From Chara braunii (Eukaryota > Streptophyta > Charophyceae > Charales > Characeae): DNA of 29,241 nucleotides. The translations under genes were made by a program, and so were the position numbers. Of this stretch, positions 18,044 through 28,504 are shown in pieces. The stretch covers positions 112,550 to 141,790 of the forward strand of contig BFEA01000772.1 in NCBI GenBank assembly GCA_003427395.1, read 5' to 3'. A model generated the notes under the pieces. That model saw only the letters and a list, made by a program, of their open reading frames with translations. It ran no database searches and was not told the DNA's origin. How positions within the stretch are numbered: position 1 is the first letter of the stretch; the number at the start of each line of letters is the position of its first letter.

Positions 18044-18790
18044 AATGCGACCCTTCGCCTTCTAATTGGGAGGCACTGCCTTCTTCCTACCGCCCGTCGT
18101 GGGTCGGTGCCCATGCCCTATCTTTGCTTCTAGGTCTAGGGCTTCCTTGCTGATCGAGGGGAAGTTGTGTACATTGATATTTGCCTCACCCGCCAACTGA
18201 TTCTTGAGTGGCATGGGAAGACACCTCAGGTAAGTGGTAAGTAAGACCTAGGGATCGTAACATACTCCAGGTACACAGATCAGACGCTCCACTGCGTCTG
18301 TGGCATCCCTTACTGACTTGAACGATCTAGAGCTCAAAGTCAGGATCGCGTCAGTGGCTTTTTGAGCCTCTTGCGGATCATGCCATCTTTCTTCCACCAG
18401 CTTGAGGAAATCATCCAATCTCTGGTTGACTGCCCAAGCGTGGAAGCCATGTCTGTATCCCTATAGTTGTACTAACCCGCTTAACCACCTTGCTGCACTC
18501 CCCTCTGGGTAGGAGGCAGCCACAAGCACTTCCTCGTGCGGCAAGGTCAACTTGCACTTTACATAGACTGGTACTGACCTCAACCATGTGTCAAGGTCTT
18601 CGCCCCTCTTATCCCCTGAGAAGGGTTTAGGTAAGGCGATGGCAGTCTTCGGAACCCACTATCCTTGTCCCGGTACCTGCGCCACTCCAGGTTGTGGACC
18701 CTGGGGTGCAGGCTACTGCACTAGCTGTTGTTGGGGTTGTGTGCCCTGCGGCTGTGCCGACTGCGAGACAGCAGGCTGCCGGCAGTCTAT
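18044..18790 (-). pseudogene. gag: Gypsy element 2 Gag N-part and core
   Basis: Reading through stops in one frame gives a Pro/Gln-rich segment, then ALPKPFSGDKRGEDLDTWL, VYVKCKLTLPHEEVLVAAS, FHAWAVNQRLDDFLKLVEER and LRCLPMPLKNQLAGEAN, a standard retrotransposon Gag core. In-frame TAG codons occur at 18713-18715, 18659-18661, 18461-18463, 18248-18250 and 18062-18064. Each fits a Gln codon CAG in context. No undamaged start is visible. Confidence 0.75.
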
Positions 18791-18860
18791 AACGGAAGTT
18801 GGGAATACACTGTTTGTACAGGAATCTCAGTTGTACACAAGGACCTGTTGAGAACCCGGC

Positions 18861-19446
18861 TGTTAAAGGCATACTTAATAGGGAAGCGGCTTGTATTGAT
18901 GTCGCGCCCCCACCGCTTCCAAGGCCAGGTTCGATGTCTCTCCTCAGGCCGAGTGCAGTGGGTTGGTGGACTGGCAGGCTGTCACGCAGGATTTTGGTAG
19001 GTATAATGGAAATTATATAAAGGTGTATTCAGGAACAGCCTTTGTCACTCTCAGTCATACAGTCAAGTAGTCAGGGATATCCCTCCTGCAAATGGCGACA
19101 CAGCTTAGAGTGAGGCGTTCGGGTTTATCGCCTGCACCTTACCCCGTATAAAGGTTAGATTCAAGGTCACCGGAGTCCCTATTATCCAGGAGTCCTTCAA
19201 GTAGCCTTGAGTGTAACATATGTAATGTGAAGAGGAAGTAACACACATGCATCATAGAGCAAACGACACTGAAAGAACAAGAAGACCAGAAACCAGACTT
19301 TGCAAGAACATGACCAAAAACACAAGACTGAAGAGTAGTACACAGGGAATGCAGGAAGCAGCCATTGGAGGGCTACAGTCACTGATAAATCATAATAATA
19401 ATGTCATGATACATCATAGTGACTAGAGTATACGAGCCTCAATCAA
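18861..19446. other. Gene-free stretch
   Basis: No gene and no convincing LTR. A TATATAAAGG motif lies on the plus strand near 19013-19022, and CCGTATAAAGG near 19144. I cannot link either to a transcript. The 5' LTR and primer site of Gypsy element 2 would be expected here but are not recognised. Confidence 0.35.
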
Positions 19447-19884
19447 TTACAATGAGCGGTACCCCCTCGTGAGTGGGCTCGATTGTCTGGGACTCCATGT
19501 TTGGTATGCGCTGGTCCTCCTATTGAGAACCTGAGTGGCTATCGACTCTGGGACCACGTAACTGATATCCAGAGAGGCTGCTCGGTCAATGTGCAGGACG
19601 TACGCCATGCACCTAGCCATCTCATTGTCCGATACACTCCTGAGGTACAGCTCCTCGGCGAGGAAAATGTTGCCAGTGGCACCAATCAAAATCTCAATCC
19701 GTCCCTTGCCGTAGATATAGTCGTAAGAAACCTCCAGGAAACGATCTCCATAAAGTGACTTTCGAAAAGTCTGCATAGCAAAGTCCGCTCCAACCAGGTG
19801 ACTATAGCCATCCCCAAGGTAAGGGACAGGTCCCTTCCCTCTAGAAGGGTCGGCTGTCTCCTCCGACTTGGGCTCTCCTGACAT
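19447..19884 (-). pseudogene. Unrecognised broken coding region, part B
   Basis: An open segment of 145 residues with ordered-protein character: FAMQTFRKSLYGDRFLEVSY, GKGRIEILIGATGNIFLAEE and DNEMARCMAYVLHIDRAASL. No domain is recognised. It follows part A (19977-20645) on the same strand after 92 bp in which no frame is clean. They may be two exons or one frame broken by an indel; one in-frame phrase between them, ISTYLRETEFYVRRAQ, also looks coding. It may belong to a transposon rather than a host gene. Confidence 0.4.
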
Positions 19885-19976
19885 AAAACTCAGTCTCCCT
19901 CAAGTAAGTAGATATGCGATCCGCCGCAATGTCGTCCTCCGTCGTTGCCGCTTACCGATCTCCGACGTCTATGGAA

Positions 19977-20645
19977 TCAAGCCCTATGAGTATCCCAATC
20001 AAAGTAATCTCTCAGGTCAACATCACTCACACAACAGGGCTCTTGGTCCGACTCATCCGTCTCTGTCCTCCTCAAGCAAGTAGTGATTAGAACCCCGAAC
20101 TTGGCTACCTCGCCCTTGATCCGCTCATCTTTCCGCCTTTTCTTCTTGCTGCATGCCTTGTTGAGAGGTTTGGGATTGCACCCATCAAAGTCGAAGAGAG
20201 CACCCCCTGGTGCAGAAGGAATCTGGGGAAACACCACGTGTAGCCAGTGTTCCCTCCAGTAGCTCTCCCTACGAAAGATGTAGTCAGCTATCCGGTCATA
20301 AGTGGCCGCCTTCACTCCCTGTCCAGCACCTCTCACATGGTAAGTAATCACCAGCGTATGTCTCGATGTAGGGGACTCATTTGCCCTGATAACAGAAGTC
20401 TTATGTCCAGTACAGCCATATCGAAACTTCTCCACGAGCGTGCCCCACCTCGGGGCGGCAGCATGTTGAGGTGCCAGCTTGGCCAATCTGCAGGGTATGG
20501 TGAAACAGTCCACTTGAGTGACCAGCCAGTCGATAGTGTCCAGGCAATAGGGGAATACCAACAACTCGATGGAGAAAATGCCCCAATGGGGTCTGAGAAG
20601 GAGCAGCAACTCAATAGACCCTCCAACCAAATCAGCGGCATCCAA
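19977..20645 (-). pseudogene. Unrecognised coding region, part A
   Basis: A 222-residue open segment on the minus strand. It includes LRPHWGIFSIELLVFPYCLD, WGTLVEKFRYGCTGHKTSVI, ESYWREHWLHVVFPQIP and a basic stretch, CSKKKRRKDERIKGE, a possible nuclear signal. It ends DYFDWDTHRA then TGA. There is no ATG at the left edge; the frame extends upstream as QADPYIELDAADLV into the minisatellite at 20642-20935, which encodes variants of the same peptide. I do not recognise the family. The composition and continuity make chance unlikely, but function is unknown. Confidence 0.45.
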
Positions 20646-20935
20646 CTCAATGTAGGGGTCTGCCTGAATGAGCCCGACTGAATAGCAACCAGCAACTCAA
20701 CGCAGGGGCCCGCCTGAACAGCAATCAACTTAATATAGGGGGCCGCCTGAACAACAATCAACTCGATATAGGGGCCCGCCTGAATGGGCCTGGCTGAACA
20801 GCAATCAACTCGATATAGGGGCCCGCCTGAACAACAATCAACTCGATATAGGGGCCCGCCTGAATGGGCCCGCCTGAACAGCAATCAACTCGATACAGGG
20901 GCCCACTGAATGGGCCTGCCTGAACAGCAACTCAA
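20642..20935. repeat. 33/47-bp minisatellite
   Basis: Units have the pattern CAATCAACTCGATATAGGGG then CCCGCCTGAACA. Short units are 33 bp (20802-20834) and long units 47 bp (20755-20801, 20835-20881), the long form adding a 14-bp partial repeat. The alternation makes an 80-bp higher-order period in the middle. On the minus strand the 33-bp unit encodes QAGPYIELIVV, 11 residues, resembling QADPYIELDAA in the adjoining reading frame. The 14-bp extensions break that frame. Confidence 0.85.
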
Positions 20936-20944
20936 CGGCTCAAT

Positions 20945-23224
20945 ACGGCAACATCATAAGGGTATTTCCGCAGCGAGTGGACTAGAATATGAGGACTGGG
21001 ACTGCCAGTATCGCCTTGATGGAGGAATGATCAACAAAATGTTATCTACGCAGGGAGCAATCACATAATACTGTATGCACTGCGACTGGACTGCGCAAAT
21101 ATCGTTTGTGCAGGAAAAATACCGTCTGCACAAGCTGAAATCAGGGGCACCGCCGAAGTTTCCGGACCAGGGGATCTTCAGAAAGAGCGGTCAGAGAATC
21201 ACCATTTTTATATCGACTAAAACAAACCCTTTCTGCCTCAAATGTAGGGGAAGGGGTCACTTGATATCCTTTTGTCCGCAGGGAGGCACAGGCAGCAAAC
21301 GGACTCCACTGCGCCAGTCGATGTTGCAGGAATGTGAAAGCAAGCCAGGGGTATGGTACATTAACTCGCCACAGTACAGAGGGTGGATTTTTTACGACAA
21401 CTTGGAGGCTCCAAGGTGGATGTGGGTCCTAAAGAGAGAACCTACAGTCAAGCCGGACATATACCCTCCGTACTTAGGTGGAGGCAGACAAGAGCGAGGA
21501 GGATGGAGGACAAGGAAACGGGTTATATCTCAAAGCCAATACTAGACGACTTGACGATACAGGATGAGCAGCAAAGATTGAAGCTCATGGAGGAGCTCCA
21601 TGTGCTCGGGAAAAATGCAGAACTGGCGTTTCTAGAAAATTTTGCTGCCAGGAATCAACAGCAAGAGCAACATGAGGAGGAACAGGGGGATAACATGGAA
21701 TATGGGGAGGATGAAGGGGAAAGCACAAGTGGAGAGAATCACTCCTTAAAGAGAAAAGACCTGTCAGGGGGGAGGGAGGGATTAGGCAGGCAAGAAGGCC
21801 AATCGCAGCAAGCTAAAAGGCAACAGAAGGGCACCGTAACTGAGAATGCGGAGGTGAGCCGAACTGAGGGGTCAAAGGATGGAGCAACACAAGGTAAGGA
21901 GGGAAATACTCAAGCAACGGGATCGGATGTCAGAGGCCAGGAAAGCGAATCCACAAATGCATCCCGGGGAACCACCACACCAAAGGCATCCGTCAGTATC
22001 ATTGAGGAAAGAGGGAAGCTCATGCGTAATGTTAAAAATATGACAGAGGAGGAAATACAGCAGGCCGAGGAAGATAAGAGGGATTTTACTGCAGATTCAG
22101 GGTCTGAGGACTCATCAAGGGAAGAGGATTGGAAGGAAGAATCAGGGGAGGAGGTCATGACGCTAGAGCGGTGGATTCAGACGGTGGAACAACTGGAATG
22201 GGGGCGAACGATTGAATGCGAGATCAGACTGGCACATCATAAGCATTTGAGGACTCGAAGCAGGCGGCTCAGATTGCGGAATATATCACCTTCGAAAACC
22301 GTTTTGAGTTGTTAAAAAGGGAAGGAGAGAAACGAATTCTATGCAGCTCAATATGCAAGAAGAACTCGCCCAGTCAAGAAAGACATTCAAATTCAGAACG
22401 AAGAATATGCCAAAATCTTCCAATGGTCGAAGACATATCAAAGCAAGAGTAGTAAAGGAGGCAACATGAAGTGGAAGGCACAAATGGATGAAGAGCAGGG
22501 AAGTAGGGTGGAACGGACGGTGGGAACTCAAGACCAGCCAATGAAGGACGCAGCTAAGCGGCAGGAAGAAAGGGAGGAGGACGAAAAGAAGGAATTGCAA
22601 AGACAAGCAGCGATGTTGGAAGCCCAAGTCAATGCACTAAAGGACGAGAACAGGGAAGTTGAGGAGGAAACCATAAATCTGCAAAAAATAGTAAAAGGGC
22701 AGTTGAAGGAGATTGAAGCAGCAGCACGGTCGGAGGCAAAAAACGGAGCCAAGAGGAGAGTTATTCTGCCCTGTCGATGGAATGAAAAACATTCGGATTG
22801 GGAGGTAGCAATTAACCGCTCTCTCCAGCTCATCACAACACCTGTCAGCGCCTGCGCGGGCAAGGACTTACATAATCTAATTGGAGAGGGAGTACCGTCT
22901 TGAGCCTATGTACTAGAGGATAGGAGGGAAGAGACAATGGAAGCTTTGGAAGCGGGAGGGGAGGAAGCAGGGGCGGATTTCAGACCGCTGCTCATGCATA
23001 TGAGGGATATGACAGATTTGAGGGAAGGTCTGATCTGGATGCCTTGGCTGGTTGTAGAAACCATCCCCTATGAGGTGGCAGCAGAATGGGTGGCGCGTAG
23101 CACAGCAGTAGCGGTCAAGGTGGACGCCTTCGCGTGGAAGCCAGACTTCTTGCCCGGTGTCAACAGTAATGGATACGGCTCTGCTGGGTTCTTGAACCAA
23201 CTAGGCAGCCAAGGCATTGGGTAA
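20945..23224 (+). pseudogene. LINE ORF1 (RNA-binding, Gag-like)
   Basis: Reading across frames gives SGLEYEDWDCQYRLDGG, an in-frame TAA just before 21075, then a CCHC knuckle, CLKCRGRGHLISFC, at 21234-21275. A long charged Glu/Lys/Gln-rich region (21541-22310) and a helical Glu/Arg-rich stretch (22466-22740) follow. The C-part includes LPCRWNEKHSDWEV and LIWMPWLVVETIPYEVAAEW. Frame changes occur near 21520, near 22245 and near 22330, and an in-frame TGA lies at 22901-22903. The stop at 23222-23224 is 18 nt before the ORF2 ATG and may be the original one. ORF1 binds LINE RNA in the particle. Confidence 0.7.
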
Positions 23225-23242
23225 GACACGGGTAGTCAACTC

Positions 23243-24084
23243 ATGGCGGACAGGGGGCCAAGAAGACCAAGGAAGCAGGCAACGAGAGATCAGGAGAGTC
23301 ATACACCCACGAAAATTAAAATCATGTCATGGAATGTAAATGGCTTAGCAGGGATATTGGACAATCACGATAAATGGCAAAATATAATAAATTACACAAA
23401 GTGGTTCGGCATCTCTCCACCGGACTTCGTATGTTTACAAGAAACACACCTCACAGAATCAAATGAACTTCAGCAAACAAAGAACAGGATAATGTAGAGG
23501 CTTTAGAGGGTCAAAGAGGCATGGTGGGCACGAGCGGTTAAACCTCATTCAGCAAGGGTGGTCATACTTCAAAACAATAGATCACCAGCAGCAGGCAAGA
23601 TGGTGATGAACATCATTACAATGGACGTGGCAGAGGGAAGATGGGTGATGGTTAACTTCGAGTTCCACGAGGAGCCATACACGTTGTTGGCGGTATACTG
23701 TCCCAATGGGTTCCGCAGAGGGCAGAGTTTGTGGGACAGCTTCAGGACATTCTAGAGGCGGATAGGCACTTAATACTGGTAGGGGACTGGAATGCTGCTT
23801 TGGATCCTAGCTTGGATAGAGTGTCTGAAGAGGGTAAACACTGGGAGGACGGCTTGGCAGAAGAAGCTTTGCCAATTCACAGCATGATGACAAGCAGGGA
23901 CCTGGTAGACCCATACAGACTGCAGTTCCCTGATGAAAGACAATTTACTTACTTAAAAAGGAACCGCAGTCAACACGTTTCGGCATCACGGATATATTAT
24001 TTTTTAATGTCGCCAAGCATAACTGATATGATACATTCAGTGGGTATAGGGGATCAGCCATATGGGACAGGATTGAATCATTAG
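23243..24084 (+). pseudogene. LINE ORF2 endonuclease domain
   Basis: ATG at 23243 opens a short basic leader, followed by the APE-type endonuclease: MSWNVNGLAG (near 23324), CLQETHLTES with catalytic Glu (near 23437), AVYCPNGF, LVGDWNAALDP (near 23777), then the catalytic SRIDY-type motif, here SRIYYF. Its Asp is Tyr (TAT, 23995-23997). The final SDH-type motif reads LNH. The endonuclease should be inactive. TAG stops occur at 23495-23497, shortly after, and at 24082-24084. A frame change lies near 23740. The family nicks target DNA to prime reverse transcription. Confidence 0.82.
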
Positions 24085-26512
24085 CCTATTTTTCTCCATC
24101 TCGTAACAGATAAACAGGTCAAAAGGGGTAGGGGTTTTTACAAACTAAATAATTCCCTTTTGCGCACGACGGAAATGAGGCAGGCGGTGCTGCAGGTGTG
24201 CCATGCACATAATCCGGATACACAAACTTTCCCGGACTTGCTTCTAGCACTATCCAAAGCTTCGGTGGGAGTGGCTAGACGATTGGCAGCCAGAAGGAGG
24301 GAAAGGGAGCAGGAGTTACAGCAAGCGATGAGGCTAGCAGAGCACAACATCATCAACTTCCCAGGACACGACATCTATGAAAGGGCACTTAAGGTAGCGA
24401 GAGAGGAGTTGGCGGAATGGCAGCGTTGGAGGTCGCGGGGTCTGCAAATGAGGGTCAGGGTTAGAGAATGGGAGAAAGGGGAACGAATGACCAAATTCTT
24501 TTTTCAAAAAATTAAATATAGGGGAAGTAACGACCTGATCGGTCAGTTACAGGGACCGACAGGACTAACTTCTGACAAGGACGAGATGCTTCAAGTGGCC
24601 TTTGATTTCTATAACAACCTATATGCAACAAGGGAGGCTGAGTACCCAAGGCAAAAGGTGAAGGAGGCACAATCCAAGTTTATGGCCTACCTGCAACCCA
24701 CAAGCGCCCGACATCAGGCAGCAAGTTTGGACGCTCCATTGACTTAGGAGGAGCTATGGGAAGCATTAAAATCTATGGCTCCAAATAAAACTCCAGGGAA
24801 AGATGGACTCACCAGGGAGTTTTGGATGGAGTATTGGCCAATCCTAGAGGAGGAATACCTGGCTTTTCTCGAGCAGGCGTGGCATGCAGAAGGATTGGGG
24901 CAGGACCCGGCAACCAGAATAGTCATGCTACTTTACAAGAAAGGAAATCCATCGGATATTTGTAATTATAGACCGATAACCCTACTAACCCTGACGCACA
25001 AGATAGTCGCCAAGGTATTAGCGAATTGCCTCATGGCAATTCCAGCGAGTTGTTTTTATATAGATCAGAGAAGGTTTATACCGGGAAGGTTCATATTAGA
25101 TAATGTAATGACACTTACGGAAACGGTACGCTACATCCGGGACAAGATAATTAATGCAACCATCTTGTTCTTCGACTTTGAAAAGGCGTATGATAAGGTC
25201 AGCTGACCATTCCTACAACAATGCATGGAAAAAATGGGAGTAGGCCCAAACTTCAGGAAATGGATAAGAGTTCTCTACAATGATGCACAAGGGCAAGTGC
25301 AGGTTAATGGACATTTATCTTCGACATACAGGATGTCGAGATCGGTCAGGCAAGGGGATCCCCTAGCCGCTCCGATATTTCTTTTCATAATGGAAGCGGT
25401 GGCTTCCTACCTGCGCAAGGATCCATCAATCGAAAGGCTGGTAGCGGTACCGGATCAGCAGGGTCACACTATCCATCTCCTTACAACCCTCCTTTTTGCG
25501 GACGACCTGACGGTGCTTATAAGGGCGTCGGATTCATCGTTTCAGGCACTAACGAGAAGCCTTCCAGCTTGCATCGGAAATGAAGATCAATTGGCAGAAA
25601 ACAGAGGGGTGGTGGTTAGTAGACCAGGAGCAAGAAGACATCCTTCCGGTTAACAGCCCGGAGGGGCTGCAGTGGAGAACAACACGAGTTCCTATTAGAT
25701 ATTTAGGGATCAAGATTACTGAAGGCGGGGCGCATCAGTCGATGGCGGCATATCTAATGGCAAAAATTCTAGCTAAGTTGGGGGCCTGGTCGGCAGTCTA
25801 TACATCCATTTATGGGAGGGCCCTTATACTCAACGCGTCCATCTTCTCTAGGCTATGGTATGCGGGGTCAATATGGACTCCACCAAGGACTGCGGCGGCA
25901 TTATTGAGAAGAAGAGCGGCGATATATCTTTGGACATCCAAAGTTACCAACTCACGCTTTATATCCAAAGTGGCATGGAAACATGTCACTAGACCAAAGC
26001 AGCAGGGTGGTCTGGGTATTCTAGACCCAAACATTCAGCTTAAGGCACTACAAACCAAGTGGGTAATTAAGCTAATATCCCATCAAAAGTTATCATGGAC
26101 TTCTCTGGTGTTGCACAGGATAAGACAAATGGCTAAATATAAAACGCCACAGAACATGTCGGGCCTGTTTTGGATAATGTGTAGCAATTGGGCTAAGGTG
26201 GGCAGAAGAGAAGGGGGTAACACGGAGGACGAGGAGGAAGCTACGAAACTATCATATTGGGGACAACTGCTGAAGTTGTGGAAATATATCTTCACTGCAA
26301 GGGTCAAGGAACCTTGCACGAGAGAAGAAGTGCTTAGACAACCTTTATTCTGCAACTCAAGCATTAAGGACGTACAGGGGAAGCCGCTGACGCTCTCAGT
26401 GAAGGATGCGAAGTGGGGAAAGTGGCTGGAGCATGGGGTTTGGCAGGTGAAGCACCTCTGGGAAGAGAGGGAAAATAGGTGGAAAACAGTCAGAGAACTC
26501 AGGGTAAGTTAA
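24085..26512 (+). pseudogene. LINE ORF2 reverse transcriptase domain
   Basis: The linker (24160-24744, helical, Arg-rich) leads after TAG 24745-24747 to the RT. Motifs in order: APNKTPGKDGLTREFW, NYRPITLLTLTHKIVAKVLA, DQRRFIPGRFILDNV, FFDFEKAYDKVS (catalytic Asp, about 25173), then TGA at 25204-25206 where Trp is usual (one G-to-A). VRQGDPLAAPIFLF and LLFADDLTVLI (catalytic DD, 25501-25506) follow. A frame change lies near 25575, then MKINWQKTEGWW and RYLGIKI. The thumb and connector run to the TAA at 26510-26512. All catalytic Asp residues remain, but the frame is broken. Confidence 0.85.
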
Positions 26513-27667
26513 AGGGATGCCACACATTATCAAACAACCTTGAGGTAATATTGGGAGCCATACCGCAAACATGGGTGCAACTGCTACAGAACGGTACACA
26601 GTGGGGCCAGGGAGACTGGGCCACATGGCGAGATGACAAGGAACCAAAAGAAGTCTTTAGGGTCTGGAGCCAAGAGGTTTCTAGGCCAGATTGGCTGCAT
26701 GCAGATGAATATGCCATACTCCATCCTCCCAACACTACTTCTCAACTGGATAGGACATCCAAAGCACTGATTGCCATTCTCAAACAGTACTTGCGGAAGG
26801 TAAGGGTGGTAGAGACAGATGAATACACAATATTCAATATCTGTACCACTTGGAGAACTGGAAGTGGACCCAGGAGAATGGGCATGGAACATCAGAAGTG
26901 GAGAAACAGGAACAGCCAGAAGAATCAACATTCCGCACTACACTACTCGAATTGGGTATAGATTGAGGAGGCGATCTCACTCTCTTACGCTGCACTTGCT
27001 GAGGCGATGGGAGAGGAGGTTAGGGGTCCCCCGGCACCAATTGTCCAAAATTCCATGGACAAACATCGCAGCGATACGCCTGGGCTCAGTCAGAAGTATG
27101 CAGTGGCTAATAGCTCATGTGGCACTTCCGGTGAATGTCTGGTTAAATGAGCGAAGAAGTCNGAGGCAGAGAGATTCGGAGAGCGCGGTATGTAGAGTGT
27201 GTCAAGAGGGAATCCCATAGACAATGCAGCATTGCCTAATGGAATGCGTTGAGGCAACCACTATTTGGGGAAAACCCAGGAGCATTTGGGGCCAGGTGTC
27301 AAGGGGCATTTTCCCAGACTCCAAGATTTCCTTATTGCTGGGTCTCCAAGTCCCAAAGCATTGGCAGCCCTTCGAGAAACACATGTTCCAATTGATACGC
27401 CAATACTGTCTCTGGACCATTTGGAAGCATCGTTGCCAAATTACTATTGAAGGATGGTCAATGCACAAGCAGGAGGCAAAGGAGATATTCCTCACATTGC
27501 TCGAAACGGATCTGAGGGGGCAGTGGAAGGCAGCGAGAAACCAAATTCATCAGCAGCCGAAGCAGGAGGAAGAGATCACGAAACGCTTCAAACAGAACAT
27601 TATGGGGCACGGAGCCGTGGCAACCATACAGGGAAGTAATTTAATACTCAAATGGAGAAGGGGGTAA
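26513..27667 (+). pseudogene. LINE ORF2 C-terminus with zf-RVT motif
   Basis: The connector reads on in the next frame (LKGCHTLSNNLEVILG to KQYLRKVRVV), then shifts again near 26815. WLIAHVALPVNVWLNERR followed by CRVC (27191-27202) and QHCLMEC (27227-27247) form the C-x2-C...H-x4-C zinc motif of zf-RVT, common at the end of plant LINE ORF2 proteins. TAG at 27218-27220 interrupts it. The frame closes at TAA 27665-27667 after a basic tail. One undetermined base lies at 27162. Confidence 0.78.
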
Positions 27668-28258
27668 AGGGGTACAAGGGGGTACAATTCACAGAGGTTA
27701 GGGTTTAGGGCTTTAGCTAGACAGGAAGACGGCTAAGAGAGTCGGGAGGAAAGGGGCAAGGGCAGAAGCCACAGGGGTACAAGGGGGAACAATTTAAGAG
27801 GCCAAGACCACACAGGAATAAGGGCTAGAGAGTTAGGGGGACAGGAGCGGCAGAAGGTGTCAGGTTTCATGAACAAGGGTGCAAAAAAAAAAAGATGTGG
27901 TGGAGCCAGGTTACAATGGAAAGACGGGTACATATCACTTCAGGGGGAACAGGCAAGGTCCCAGCAATGAATCTGTAAGACCAAGCTCAGGCGGGGAGTC
28001 GAAGAGTTGCGGAAGTTCGGACAACAGTTTCCGGATGAGGGTTCAGGGTTTAGGGTTTTAGTCATCTTTTTTTTTTCTTTTTTTTTTTTTTTTAAGGGGG
28101 GGAAGGTAAGGTGGGACAGAGGGTATCGTGGCTCATGGGCAGGACGGCTAAGTGGGGGTACAAAGGCTAGCTTGGACAATGGGTGAGCTCTTTCTAGGTG
28201 GCAAGGATCTATCTGGCAGATCTGGTTATCAGATCTGAGAGGAATAGAGTGGGGCACA
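27668..28258 (+). other. LINE 3' region: G-rich, with telomere-like motifs
   Basis: G-rich, purine-rich sequence without a gene. GGGGTACAAGGGGG occurs twice (about 27669 and 27775) in a diverged direct repeat about 105 bp apart. Telomere-like TTAGGGTTTAGGG lies at 27698-27710, and GGGTTCAGGGTTTAGGG starts at 28039. A11 lies at 27883-27893. A near-pure T run (28067-28093) is followed by G7. G-rich 3' regions are typical of L1-type LINEs. Confidence 0.6.
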
Positions 28259-28457
28259 ACAAGCTGACAGTCAATCCTCCACCAAGGTGGAGCAATCAAT
28301 GCTGATCAGGGGTCCTTCGGCCAGACGGAAGGAAGCGTGGGTGGTTCTTATTGTAATGTGTATTCTGACTTGCCGGTTGAATAGGAACCAGACTGTTGTT
28401 CCCCAAAATGGAAAGGAGCCAGGACCATAAGGCCCTGTTATTTGGAAAAAAAAAAAA
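28259..28457 (+). mobile_element. SINE-like retroelement, copy 3
   Basis: It is collinear with copies 1 and 2 from ACAAGCTGAC through AGCAATCAATGC, CTGACTTGCCGG, GGAACCAGACTG and CCCCAAAATGG to GGAGCCAGGACC. The 3' hairpin is CAGGACC-ATAA-GGCCCTG (28420-28437). One pair has switched from A-T to G-C compared with copies 1 and 2, and one pair has become A-C. An A12 tail follows at 28446-28457. It lies downstream of the LINE on the same strand, so it could be the LINE's own 3' end or a separate insertion. Confidence 0.68.
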
Positions 28458-28504
28458 GAAAAAAAGTATCGCCTGTGTAGAGACTGATCGGCAAGGAGTG
28501 GGGG

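Larger units (their letters stand above)
15190..18860 (-). mobile_element. Ty3/Gypsy element 2, old and truncated
   Basis: On the minus strand: Pro/Gln-rich Gag N-terminus, Gag core, zinc knuckle, protease, RT, RNase H and the integrase zinc domain. It stops near 15190; the integrase catalytic core and 3' LTR are missing. No LTR or PBS is identified near 18860-19440. The frame is broken repeatedly by stops and single-base indels. In Gag and protease the stops are TAG, TAA or TGA at places where Gln or Arg fits best. Confidence 0.85.
20945..28258 (+). mobile_element. LINE (plant L1-like), decayed
   Basis: A two-ORF non-LTR retrotransposon on the plus strand: ORF1 with CCHC knuckle, then ORF2 with APE-type endonuclease, reverse transcriptase and a C-terminal zf-RVT zinc motif, the plant L1-type layout. 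About ten stops and several frameshifts break it. The 5' end is not defined; coding similarity can be read back to about 20945, just after the minisatellite. The 3' end is also undefined. Candidate tails are A11 at 27883-27893 or the A-run closing SINE-like copy 3 at 28457. No target duplication was found. Confidence 0.85.

Noticed and set aside
27698-28060. A telomere or interstitial telomere array
   Set aside because: Only two or three TTTAGGG units occur at each site inside a LINE tail, so it is not a telomere tract.
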